Assembly (NCBI RefSeq): GCF_036345995.1
Contig: NZ_CP107796.1
Coordinates: 8,246,001-8,310,000, forward strand
Length of the DNA: 64,000 nt
Direction: 5' to 3'
Origin: Streptomyces sp. NBC_00557
GTDB lineage: Bacteria; Actinomycetota; Actinomycetes; Streptomycetales; Streptomycetaceae
Shown here piece by piece: positions 43,930 through 53,270 of this stretch. Under the pieces are notes generated by a model. The model was not told where the DNA came from. It was given only the letters and a program-made list of their open reading frames with translations, and made no database searches. Position 1 is the stretch's first letter, and each line of letters opens with the position of its first letter. Position numbers and translations under genes: made by a program.

Positions 43930-44454
43930 TCACTCCGTGACGGTCGCGGTGAGCGCCACGTCGACCCGTCGGCCGAGCGGACCTTGGCGTACCCGGACCT
44001 CCAGGGCCAGCAGTTCGACGATGGAGAGTCCCCGGCCGTGTTCGTCGGGGTCGGCATCCCGGGGACGCCGTGGCCGGGCCGGGACGCCGGAGTCCGTCAC
44101 CGAGATCCGCAGGACTCCCGTGTGCAGGGACAGGTGGATGGTCATGTCGTGGCGGCCGTGCTCGGCGGCGTTCGCGGCGAGTTCCCCGACGATGAGCTCG
44201 GCGGACTCCCGGTCGGCGGACGGGAACCGCCACTGGGTCAGGACGGCGACGACGCAGCGGCGTGCCACCGGAACCCACCGGGCCTCCGCCGGCAGGGCCA
44301 GGAGGGCCTGGTGCCCGGGGAGTGCCCTGGCGTCGACGGGAGCGGCGGGCGTCATCCCCTGGTCACGGTAGACGATCGGCTGAGCGGCGGGCCGGTGTCC
44401 CTCGACGGATCCGGCGGGCGGCCTTGTCGCTTCTCTGAGGGGTGCGGTGCACAT
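43930..44454 (-). CDS. HATPase_c_2 ATP-binding protein (anti-sigma-factor-like kinase fold)
   Basis: 174 residues (GTG 44454; a later ATG is possible). The GHKL ATPase fold shows the N box in ELIVGELAANAAEHGRHDMT, the G1 box in ISVTDSGVPARP, and the G2 box in DEHGRGLSIVELLALEVRVR. These short serine-protein-kinase-like ATPases of Streptomyces often act as RsbW/SpoIIAB-type partners of STAS or sigma factors. No STAS or sigma gene is next to it, so the partner is unknown. Confidence 0.88.
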   Translation of the reverse strand: MCTAPLREATRPPAGSVEGHRPAAQPIVYRDQGMTPAAPVDARALPGHQALLALPAEARWVPVARRCVVAVLTQWRFPSADRESAELIVGELAANAAEHGRHDMTIHLSLHTGVLRISVTDSGVPARPRRPRDADPDEHGRGLSIVELLALEVRVRQGPLGRRVDVALTATVTE

Positions 44455-44748
44455 GGTCGGCCCCGAATATGGCGGAGGAGGGGTCGCTGTGGTCGGGTCC
44501 TCTCGGCGGTCAGTCGGCTCGGGCCCCTGCCGGTGGAACCCCGATCACCAGGCCGCTTCAGACGCTACGCGGTCGTCCGGCGCTTTGTAGCTGGGCGACG
44601 GGGCGCATCCATCCTGTCCGGAAGGAGGGGTGTCCCGGCAGGGGTGGGACGTCGCGGGGCCGGACGCGTGGGTGTCCGGCCCCGCTGTCGCCACCGCCTG
44701 CGCCGGCGCGGTGGTCGTCGAGTGTCCCTGCTCCCGGGGGTCGACGGG
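44455..44748. other. intergenic stretch holding a terminator
   Basis: Only the hairpin at 44654-44685 was recognised; no gene. Confidence 0.5.
44654..44685. terminator. terminator after the aldehyde dehydrogenase-DUF779 pair
   Basis: GCGGGGCCGGAC (44654-44665) pairs perfectly with GTCCGGCCCCGC (44674-44685) around an eight-base loop, about 65 bp beyond the DUF779 stop on the minus strand. Confidence 0.75.
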
Positions 44749-45152
44749 TCAGCCGTCGGTGTCCGCCCCGGTCGGCAGGGGTGGTTCCCCGGCGAGGCGT
44801 TCCCACTCCTCGTCGGTGAGAACCCGGGAGCGGAGCAGGAAACGCACGCCCTCGGGTGCTTCGAGGGAGAAGCCGCTGCCCCGGCCCGGGACCACGTCGA
44901 CGGTGAGGTGGGTGTGCCGCCAGTACGCGTACTGGTCGGCGCTCATCCAGAAGGGGATGTCCCCTGCGACGTGGCCGAGCAGGACGTCCGAGGCTCCGAC
45001 CCGGAACTCACCGCGGGGGTAGCACATGGGGGCGCTGCCGTCGCAGCAGCCACCGGACTGGTGGAACATCAGCGGCCCGTGTGTCCCGGCGAGCCGCCGC
45101 ACGAGGTCCTCGGCGGCCGGTGTCAGCTCGACGCGCCCGGTGCGAGCGACCA

Positions 45153-45153
<1 letters not shown>
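44749..45153 (-). CDS. DUF779 protein, acetaldehyde dehydrogenase partner
   Basis: 134 residues. Its ATG (45151-45153) shares one base with the aldehyde dehydrogenase stop, so it is translationally coupled. The Cys-rich N-terminal motif MFHQSGGCCDGSAPMCYPRG and HTHLTVDVVPGRGSGFSLEA are characteristic of DUF779, a family found almost always directly after acetaldehyde/aldehyde dehydrogenase genes. Its function is not established; the cysteines and histidines suggest metal binding or a redox role in the dehydrogenase step. Confidence 0.88.
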
Positions 45154-46670
<1,517 letters not shown>

Positions 46671-46782
46671 GGCGGCTCTCCTCGGGGGATGGTGAGTGCG
46701 GTACGACGGCCCACGCCGTCGTGATGCGGTGCACTCTGAGCCCCCGAGGTTGGCGGGAGGTTGGTGCCCTGGGGGCGAGGCG

Positions 46783-48021
46783 TCAGTCGCGCAGGGCCGC
46801 GCCGAGGCGGCCGGCCGCGACGGCGCGACGGGCGTCCCGCGGGCCGAGCAGGCTGAGAGCGTGCTCGTGCACCTCCACGTCGTACGGGGCCCGTTCGCCG
46901 TACCGCAGCGCGTGCTCCGGACGGGTGCTGGCGAGCACCGCCTCGCGCACCGCCACCTCGAGGTGGGTGCGCCACTCCGCGATGCCCGGCGCCTCGGACC
47001 AGGGCAGCAGCGGGCCCCGGTACAACCGCAGGGCCGTGTCCGCGTCCCCCTTCTCCAGCGCCCGCAGCACGTCGGCCGCGTCGCAGGACACAGGTGTGGT
47101 CAGCGCATAGCGACGGGTGGCGACACCGCCGTCGAGGGCGCGCCGCAGATGGGAGATCTCCGCCTTGAACGTGGACGCCGTCACCGGCCGGTCGCCGTAC
47201 ACGGCCTCACGGAGGCGTTCGGGGGAGTATCCGTCCGGTTCCAGCGCGAGCAGTGTCAGGATCTCCAGCTGCCGGGGCCGCAGGGGGAGGGGAGCGCCCT
47301 TGCGTACGGCTTGTCCGGGACCGAGGCAGGTGAGGTTCACGGGGCCGGTGTTGCCGCAGGGGCCCGATGGGGGCTCGGTTCGGAGCCAGGCCTCGACGGT
47401 GGCGACCAGCGAGCGCACCGTGGACATCGCGAGGGGGTTGGAGCGGTCCCAGGTGGTGGACATGTCCAGAACGCCGAGGACGCGTCCGTCCGGGCCGTGC
47501 ACGGGAGCGCAGTAGCAGACCCAGTCGTGCAGGGCGGTCACCAGGTGCTCGGCCGAGAAGACGGAACACGGGCGGCCGGTGCGCAGCGCGAGGGACAACG
47601 CGTTGGTGCCCATGGCCTGCTCGTCCCACCGGCCGCCCGGCGCGAAGTTGACACGCTCGGCGCGCCGGCGCATGGCCCGCCCGCCGCACGTCCACAGAAT
47701 CGTGCCGGACTCGTCGGTGAGCGCGGTGACGAACCCGGCGTCCTCCGCGATGCTGCGCAACTCGTCGGCGAGGCCGTCGACCGGCCGGCGCAGCGGCGAG
47801 CCGCTCCAGCGGTGCCGCACTGCGCCGTCGTCCGTGACCGGGGCGCTGTCCCGGCCCGGATCCACGCTGCTCAGCGAGCGAACCCACGATTCGGTCACGT
47901 CGTCGCGCACCGCTTCCAGACCGCTCGGTTTCGATCCCGCGGTCCTTATCTCCGGCACCAGGCGGGACCACTCGCTCTCCAGCGCGGCCCTGCGCCTCCG
48001 GAGGTCGCTGCGTTGTGACAT
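46783..48021 (-). CDS. GAF-domain regulator of the alcohol module, no AAA+ domain
   Basis: 412 residues from ATG 48021. The GAF-containing N-terminal part resembles Aco[21 protein letters not shown], the signature [20 protein letters not shown] and [20 protein letters not shown] followed by DMSTTWD. The C-terminal part begins [20 protein letters not shown] and [20 protein letters not shown], a winged-helix-like DNA-binding unit. There is no Walker A/B or GAFTGA motif, so it is not a sigma-54 activator. It is the best candidate to bind the palindromes at 48082-48125 and 57571-57639 and to activate the alcohol genes in response to a short alcohol or aldehyde. Confidence 0.87.
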   Translation of the reverse strand: MSQRSDLRRRRAALESEWSRLVPEIRTAGSKPSGLEAVRDDVTESWVRSLSSVDPGRDSAPVTDDGAVRHRWSGSPLRRPVDGLADELRSIAEDAGFVTALTDESGTILWTCGGRAMRRRAERVNFAPGGRWDEQAMGTNALSLALRTGRPCSVFSAEHLVTALHDWVCYCAPVHGPDGRVLGVLDMSTTWDRSNPLAMSTVRSLVATVEAWLRTEPPSGPCGNTGPVNLTCLGPGQAVRKGAPLPLRPRQLEILTLLALEPDGYSPERLREAVYGDRPVTASTFKAEISHLRRALDGGVATRRYALTTPVSCDAADVLRALEKGDADTALRLYRGPLLPWSEAPGIAEWRTHLEVAVREAVLASTRPEHALRYGERAPYDVEVHEHALSLLGPRDARRAVAAGRLGAALRD

Positions 48022-48081
48022 GTGCTTTCCCTGTCATCGAACCGGGACGACCGACTATTGTCCGCAGGGACCGCGCCGGCG

Positions 48082-48125
48082 CACCCGTCCGAGCGGTCCG
48101 CACCACCTGTCCGATCGGACAGGTG
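48082..48125. promoter_or_regulatory. paired palindromic operator upstream of the regulator and iron-type dehydrogenase
   Basis: A perfect 22-bp palindrome spans 48104-48125 (core CCTGTCCGATCGGACAGG). A weaker copy, CACCCGTCCGAGCGGTCCG, starts at 48082, centred 22 bp away, two helical turns. The pair lies in the divergent region between the GAF regulator (start 48021) and the dehydrogenase (start 48245). Related sites occur at 57571 and 57622. The cognate protein is not proven; the adjacent GAF regulator is the natural candidate. Confidence 0.75.
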
Positions 48126-48244
48126 CCGTAGTCCGGCGCGCGCACCTAGCGTGGTCTTCAGTTGGACGACAGTGTTATCGACCAACTCGGCGGTAAAATC
48201 AAGGTTGCATGTGCGTTGCGGGCTTCCCGCCCTTTGGAGGTCGC

Positions 48245-49519
48245 ATGTCGCTCACGCCCCACGTCATGGTGGCGGCCGGTAACGACCCGAGTGCCGACTG
48301 GAGCCGCGACGAGTGCGGCTGCGAGCTCCTGGGGCCGCAGCGGACGAGCGCGGAGGCTGTGCGGCAGTCCGCCCGGCTGGCCAAGTTCCACGTGCCGGAG
48401 GTCGTGTTCGGGCCCGGTTCGCTCACGGAGCTCGGGCACTGCGCGCTGCGCCTCGGCGGTCGCCGGCCCTTCCTGGTCACCGATGCCGGGCTGATGGAGG
48501 CAGGCTGGGTGGACGAGGCGGTGTCCCACCTGCGGCGAGCCGGTCTGCGCCCTGTCGTGTGGTGCGACGTCACGCCCAACCCCAAGGACCATGAGGTCCA
48601 GGCCGGATTCCAGCGGTACGCCGCCAGCGGCTGCGACGTGATCGTGGGGATCGGCGGCGGCTCGGTCATCGACGCGGCCAAGGGCGTGGCGATTCTTTCG
48701 AGCAACGGCGGGCACATCCTCGACTACGAGGGCGTGGACCAGGTCGTGCAGCCCATCCCCCCGACCGTGATGGTGCCCTCCACCTCGGGCACCGGGGCGG
48801 ACGTCTCCCAGTTCGCCGTGATCACCGACACCACCGAGCACGTCAAGATCACCATCGTGAGCCGCACGCTGGTACCTGAGATCTCGGTGATCGACCCGCG
48901 GCTGCTGACCACCATGCCGGACTGGCTCAACGCGGCAACCGGCCTGGACGCGCTGACGCACGCCATCGAGGCGTTCGTCTCCCGGGCGCACAATCCGCTG
49001 ACGGACAACCACGCCCTGCACGCGGTCGAGCTGATCACCGCGAACCTGGTGCGCACCCAGGTCGACCCCAGGGACTTCGGAGCCCGGCTCGCCATGGCCC
49101 AGGCCGCGCTGGAGGCCGGCATGGCCTTCACCAACGCCATCCTCGGCGCGACGCACGCCATGAGCCACCAGGTCGGCGGCCTGCTGGACGCCCCGCACGG
49201 CGTGGTCAACGGCGTGCTCCTGCCGCACGTCATCCGGTTCAACGCCGAGGCGTGGCCGGAGCGCTTCGTCGCGCTGGGCGCGGCGGCCGGCCTTCCGGTC
49301 TCCGGTGTGCCGGCACAGGAGGTGGCCGAACAGCTCGCGGATCTGGTGCGCGCACTGGCGGACGACGTCGGCGTGCCGAAGGGGCTGGCGAGCCTCGGGG
49401 TCGCGGAGCGCGACGTGCCGGTCCTGGCCCGCACGACACTCAAAGACGCGTGCATGGCCACCAACCCCAGGGACGTCGACGTGCGGGACGTGGAGACACT
49501 GTTCCGCGAGGCACTGTGA
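48245..49519 (+). CDS. iron-containing alcohol dehydrogenase (ErcA-like)
   Basis: 424 residues from ATG 48245, with GGAGG five bases upstream. Group III metal-dependent alcohol dehydrogenase: NAD-binding GIGGGSVIDAAKGVAIL, STSGTGADVSQFAVITD, and metal ligands in the regions GLDALTHAIEAF and GATHAMSHQVGGLLDAPHGV. It begins with a 40-residue extension carrying a Cys pair (RDECGCELLG). It is followed within 10 bp by a histidine kinase and response regulator. The combination of such a dehydrogenase with a two-component pair recalls ErcA/ErcS of pseudomonad ethanol oxidation, where ErcA is thought to have a regulatory role. It may oxidise alcohols or serve as a sensor enzyme. Confidence 0.9.
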   Translation: MSLTPHVMVAAGNDPSADWSRDECGCELLGPQRTSAEAVRQSARLAKFHVPEVVFGPGSLTELGHCALRLGGRRPFLVTDAGLMEAGWVDEAVSHLRRAGLRPVVWCDVTPNPKDHEVQAGFQRYAASGCDVIVGIGGGSVIDAAKGVAILSSNGGHILDYEGVDQVVQPIPPTVMVPSTSGTGADVSQFAVITDTTEHVKITIVSRTLVPEISVIDPRLLTTMPDWLNAATGLDALTHAIEAFVSRAHNPLTDNHALHAVELITANLVRTQVDPRDFGARLAMAQAALEAGMAFTNAILGATHAMSHQVGGLLDAPHGVVNGVLLPHVIRFNAEAWPERFVALGAAAGLPVSGVPAQEVAEQLADLVRALADDVGVPKGLASLGVAERDVPVLARTTLKDACMATNPRDVDVRDVETLFREAL

Positions 49520-49529
49520 GGCGATCCCG

Positions 49530-50900
49530 GTGAGCACCCCCGAACGTACGAACCGGACCGCCGACCTGGGAGTCCTGACCGGACTGCGGTCCGGCAAGCG
49601 GTCCTTCTACCCGGCGTACGTCCGCTCCACCGAGCGGCTGGAGCGGACCGTGGAGGCGCTCGACGGCATCTCCCGCGCCCTCGTGCGCACCGCGGAGGGG
49701 CCGCGCGCCCTGGTCGAGACCGTCGTACGGACCGCGGCCGAGCATCTGCGCGCCCGCTGGCTGCTGCTGGCCGTCGCCGACGGCGCGTTGCGGGCCGCCC
49801 GTCCACGGTTCCTGCTGTACGCCGACGACGTGTTCATCGACGACGAGACCCGCATACCCGTTGAGGTGCGTGACCATCTGGAGCTGCTGCGCACCCGCCC
49901 GTGGGAGGCTCAGGAGCCCGGCCGGGGCCGGGGCTGGGTGCGCGCGCCGATGACCCTGGACGACGAGCCGGTCGGCGGCATCGCCGCTGAGCCCGGCGCC
50001 GGTGTCGAGGTCGCCGACACGGACCTGGCCATCCTGCGGGTCCTCGCCAACCAGGCCGCCGTGGCGCTGCACCACACGTTCCTGTTCCACGCGGCGACGA
50101 CCCTGCGCGGACGCGCCGAGGAACTGTCCGAGGCGGCGGAGCGGCAGGCCCGGGACCTTGCCGCGCGCAGCGCCGAGCTGGCCGAGACGCAGGCACGGCT
50201 GCTGGACGCGATGCAGCGGCAGGCCCTCGACGACGAGCGGCGTCGCATCGCGCGCGAACTGCACGACAGCGTCTCCCAGTATGTGCTCAGCGCCGGGATG
50301 ACCGTCGAGGTGTGCCGCGCGGAACTGGCGGGCCTGGGCGGACAGGCCGCGGAGATCGCCGGACGGCTGGCCGGGGCCAAGGACCTCAACCGGCAGGCCG
50401 TGGAGCGGCTGCGCGCCGCGATCTACGCGCTCCACCACACCTCGCAGGAGCCGGCGGGCCCGCTCCCCGTGATGCTGCAGCGGCTGTCCACAGTGCACCT
50501 GCCCACGGAACTCGACGTCCGGGTACGAGTGGCGGGCAGTCCCTCGCCGCTGCCGCCCGAGGCCGAGCAGTCGATCCTCCGGATGACCGGCGAGGCCCTG
50601 TTCAACTCCGCCACGCACGGCAAGGCCGGCCGAGCACTGGTGCGCTTGCGGTATCTGCCCGAGATGCTCGTGCTGACCGTGTCAGACGACGGCGGCGGCG
50701 ACCCTGCTCAGCTGCGCCGCGCGCTGCGCGTGTCCCGGGCGACCGATCTCGCCGGACGCCATCGCGGGCTGGCGAACATGGTGGCCCGGGCGGAGGAACT
50801 GGGCGGCAGGCTGTCGATCCGCCGGTCAGCCATGGGAGGAGTCCTGCTGCGGGTCGACGTCCCGCTGCCGGTGACGCGCGTCGGGGAGGCCAACGGATGA
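49530..50900 (+). CDS. cytosolic NarL-type sensor histidine kinase with GAF domain
   Basis: 456 residues from GTG 49530, 10 bp after the dehydrogenase stop. Residues about 45-195 form a GAF-like sensor, with no membrane helix anywhere. Then a coiled coil (RQARDLAARSAELAETQARL), the HisKA_3 motif RRRIARELHDSVSQYVL with phospho-acceptor H245, and a HATPase domain with the N box region ILRMTGEALFNSATHGKAG and the G boxes around VSDDGGGDP and HRGLANMVARAEELGG. The sensor therefore reads a soluble intracellular signal, plausibly an alcohol, aldehyde or redox state produced by the linked dehydrogenase. Confidence 0.9.
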   Translation: MSTPERTNRTADLGVLTGLRSGKRSFYPAYVRSTERLERTVEALDGISRALVRTAEGPRALVETVVRTAAEHLRARWLLLAVADGALRAARPRFLLYADDVFIDDETRIPVEVRDHLELLRTRPWEAQEPGRGRGWVRAPMTLDDEPVGGIAAEPGAGVEVADTDLAILRVLANQAAVALHHTFLFHAATTLRGRAEELSEAAERQARDLAARSAELAETQARLLDAMQRQALDDERRRIARELHDSVSQYVLSAGMTVEVCRAELAGLGGQAAEIAGRLAGAKDLNRQAVERLRAAIYALHHTSQEPAGPLPVMLQRLSTVHLPTELDVRVRVAGSPSPLPPEAEQSILRMTGEALFNSATHGKAGRALVRLRYLPEMLVLTVSDDGGGDPAQLRRALRVSRATDLAGRHRGLANMVARAEELGGRLSIRRSAMGGVLLRVDVPLPVTRVGEANG

Positions 50901-51562
50901 CCACTGAGCAGCACACTCACGTACCCACGCAGGCTTTGCGGATCGTACTCGTCGACGACCACGCCATCGTCCGGCACGGACTGCGGTCGATCCTGGAGCG
51001 CGAGAGCGACCTGGAGGTGGTCGGCGAGGCGAGCACGGCCGCCGAGGCGGCCGCCGTCGTCGAACGGACGCGTCCGTCGATCGTGCTGCTCGATCTGAAG
51101 CTGTCCACCGCGGCCGACACAGAAGGCCTGGACCTGTGCGCCCGGCTGACACAGCGCCACCCGGACCTGGCGGTGCTGGTGCTCACCACCTTCCTCGACG
51201 ACTCGCTGGTCGTGGAGGCGATCCAGCACGGTGCGCGCGGCTACGTCGTCAAGGACGTGGACACCACCGAACTGCTGCGCTCCATCCGCGCGGTGGCCCG
51301 TAACGAGAGCGCCTTCGACTCGCACGCGGCCGCGGCGATGGTGCGTTCGATGCGCGTGCAGCCGGAGCGGCCGAGGTTCACCGAACGGGAGTTGAAGGTC
51401 CTTCAGATGCTCGCCCATGGGCTGAGCAACCGGGAGATCGGCGGGGAGCTGTACATCTCGGAGACCACGGTGAAGTTCCACGTCCGCAACATCATGCGCA
51501 AGATGGATGCGGGGAGCCGGGCGGAAGTCGTGTACGAGGCGAGCAAGCTGGGAGTGATCTGA
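50897..51562 (+). CDS. NarL/LuxR-family response regulator
   Basis: 221 residues from ATG 50897, overlapping the kinase stop by four bases. Receiver domain: LVDDHAIVRHGLRSILERES, phospho-acceptor D66 in IVLLDLKLS, conserved Lys in ARGYVVKDVDTTELL. C-terminal LuxR-type helix-turn-helix: FTERELKVLQMLAHGLSNRE, then LYISETTVKFHVRNIMRKMD. The cognate partner of the preceding kinase. Targets unknown; the mycofactocin and acetate genes on either side are the obvious candidates. Confidence 0.93.
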   Translation: MTTEQHTHVPTQALRIVLVDDHAIVRHGLRSILERESDLEVVGEASTAAEAAAVVERTRPSIVLLDLKLSTAADTEGLDLCARLTQRHPDLAVLVLTTFLDDSLVVEAIQHGARGYVVKDVDTTELLRSIRAVARNESAFDSHAAAAMVRSMRVQPERPRFTERELKVLQMLAHGLSNREIGGELYISETTVKFHVRNIMRKMDAGSRAEVVYEASKLGVI

Positions 51563-51563
51563 C

Positions 51564-51593
51564 GGGCGGGAGGCCGGTCCCGGCCTCCCGCCC
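51564..51593. terminator. bidirectional terminator between response regulator and acetate transporter
   Basis: GGGCGGGAGGCCGG (51564-51577) pairs with CCGGCCTCCCGCCC (51580-51593), directly between the convergent stop codons at 51562 and 51599. Confidence 0.85.
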
Positions 51594-51598
51594 TCAGG

Positions 51599-52255
51599 TC
51601 ATCCGCCGACGGCCGGGCGGCCGAGCGGCAGTCCGCGTCCTCCGGTGGCCAGCGACGTCACATGGAGAAAGAGGTAGCACCCGACCGCGACGAACGCGAA
51701 GACGGCGTATCCGCCCAGGGTCCGCAGTCCGCTGGATCCGTCGAGCGTGGCGCACAGCACCAGCGCGAGCGCCAGGTCGATCAGCGTGAACAGGACGGTG
51801 AAGGCGGCCGGCAGCCGGAGCGTGCTCACGGTCAGCAGCACGATCGTGACCAGCCAGGAGATAAGGAACAGGCCCTGTGTCCTGGTCGCGGTGCCGGCCG
51901 TGATGCCGAACCAGCCGTGGATGAGCCCGAGCACGAGCACCGCGTAGCTGAGCCAGAACCCGGTGAAGACACCGAAGATCGCCGCGACCGTGCTCTGCCC
52001 GAGGGCGGCCGCCCAGACCGCGGCGATCAGCTGGCCGAGTGCGGTGGCGGCCAGGATGATCGCGATCGGCGCTCCGGTGGCCTGAGCCGGGAGATAGCCC
52101 ACCAGGGTGAGACCGAGGGCGATCGAACCGACCACGAAGGTGGGCACGCCGATCAGCGCCGGATCCCCGTCCAGCGGTCCGGGCGCCGCCTGAGGCCGGG
52201 GCTTGGCGTGAGCTGCGGCGGCGGCACCTGCCGCGTCCGTTTCCGAGACAGACAT
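51599..52255 (-). CDS. acetate uptake transporter, GPR1/FUN34/SatP family
   Basis: 218 residues with six transmembrane helices after a short N-terminal tail. The family entry motif NPAPLGL appears in the variant form DPALIGV before helix 1 (VGSIALGLTLVGYLPAQATG); then IFGVFTGFWLSYAVLVLGLI, WLVTIVLLTVSTLRLP and VLFTLIDLALALVLCATLDG. SatP-type proteins move acetate or succinate with protons. In this context it would take up or balance acetate made by alcohol oxidation, feeding the acetyl-CoA synthetase at the far end of the module. Confidence 0.88.
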   Translation of the reverse strand: MSVSETDAAGAAAAAHAKPRPQAAPGPLDGDPALIGVPTFVVGSIALGLTLVGYLPAQATGAPIAIILAATALGQLIAAVWAAALGQSTVAAIFGVFTGFWLSYAVLVLGLIHGWFGITAGTATRTQGLFLISWLVTIVLLTVSTLRLPAAFTVLFTLIDLALALVLCATLDGSSGLRTLGGYAVFAFVAVGCYLFLHVTSLATGGRGLPLGRPAVGG

Positions 52256-52309
52256 GAACGCTCCTTTGCGTTGTGTTCTTCGGGGTGGCGCAGTTCGTGG
52301 GGGAGCGGC

Positions 52310-53236
52310 TCAGCCGGGCTCGACGACCAGCCAGCCGCCGTGGAAGGCGCCGACCGAGAAGCGGTGGCCCGTGCGGCGGCCGAGGTCGGCGAGTTGCTCC
52401 GGGGTGAAGCACCGCACGTGGCCGTACGCGGCGGTCGGCTCGTCCTCGTACGGCACGGCCACCACCACCCGACGCCGGGCCAGCCGCAGCGCCTCGTGTA
52501 CGACGGCGTCGCCGTGCCCGGCGTCGAGGTGCTCCAGCAGGTGGATGACGGTGACGGTGTCCACCGAGCGGTCGGGCAGCGGCACCCGGGAGGCGTCGCA
52601 GACCATCGCGTCGAGCGTGCGGCCCCGGGCACGGGCCACGGTGTCCAGCAGCCGCATCGTGCCCATGGAAAGGTCGGAGGCGATCACCGTCTGCCGCTCT
52701 CGCTCGGCGAGCAGCAGTGGCAGGAAGCCGAAGCAGGAGCCCAGGTCCAGCACACTGCCGGGGGTGACCAGGTCCAGCGTGCGCCGGTACACGGGCGCGA
52801 ACCCGGCGATCGAGGAGTGCTCGGCCGGCTCCGGGGTCTGCCAGTACTGCCGGATGCGGGCCAGCGTGTTGTCGTAGAAGGTGGTCCAGGCGGGCAGCGG
52901 TCCGTCCACGCAGGAGCGCACCACCCCCGTGAAGACCCGCTCGAAGACATCGCTGCCGGACAGCCAGCCGGGGGCGAACAGCTCCTCGGCGAGCATCCCG
53001 GCCAGGTCGTTGTCCAACTGCTCGGGGAGCAGCGAGTGGCCCAGTTCGACGCGGCGGCCACGGCGGCGCAGCGTGAAGTGCTCGGTACGGACGATCGGCG
53101 GGGGGAACACGCTCTCGGTAACGGGCCTGTGGCGGATCACGCGGACCAGAGGGTCGGCGTACAGGCCGGGCGCGCCCGGTGCCAGCGGGTCGATGCGGCG
53201 CGCGGCGATCGCGCTGCGCAGGCTCGGGACACTCAT
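52310..53236 (-). CDS. mftM: SAM-dependent methyltransferase, probable mycofactocin methyltransferase MftM
   Basis: 308 residues from ATG 53236. The C-terminal half is a class I methyltransferase: SAM motif I VLDLGSCFGFLPLLLAERE, motif II around VIASDLSMGTMRLLDTVARA, and VDTVTVIHLLEHLDAGHG. The N-terminal 130 residues (LYADPLVRVIRHRPVTESVF, LLPEQLDNDLAGMLAEELFA, FERVFTGVVRSCVDGPLPAW) are as I remember them from MftM, which 2-O-methylates the glucose chain of mycofactocin in mycobacteria. It sits in the same strand series as the VWA, MoxR and MDO genes. The MftM call needs a family-model check. Confidence 0.7.
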   Translation of the reverse strand: MSVPSLRSAIAARRIDPLAPGAPGLYADPLVRVIRHRPVTESVFPPPIVRTEHFTLRRRGRRVELGHSLLPEQLDNDLAGMLAEELFAPGWLSGSDVFERVFTGVVRSCVDGPLPAWTTFYDNTLARIRQYWQTPEPAEHSSIAGFAPVYRRTLDLVTPGSVLDLGSCFGFLPLLLAERERQTVIASDLSMGTMRLLDTVARARGRTLDAMVCDASRVPLPDRSVDTVTVIHLLEHLDAGHGDAVVHEALRLARRRVVVAVPYEDEPTAAYGHVRCFTPEQLADLGRRTGHRFSVGAFHGGWLVVEPG

Positions 53237-53270
53237 GGCTGTGGCTTCCCCTGACGGTGTGCGGTGGTGT

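Noticed and set aside
48158..49597. Long minus-strand frame opposite the iron-type dehydrogenase
   Set aside because: The plus-strand protein has all family motifs; the antisense frame has none.
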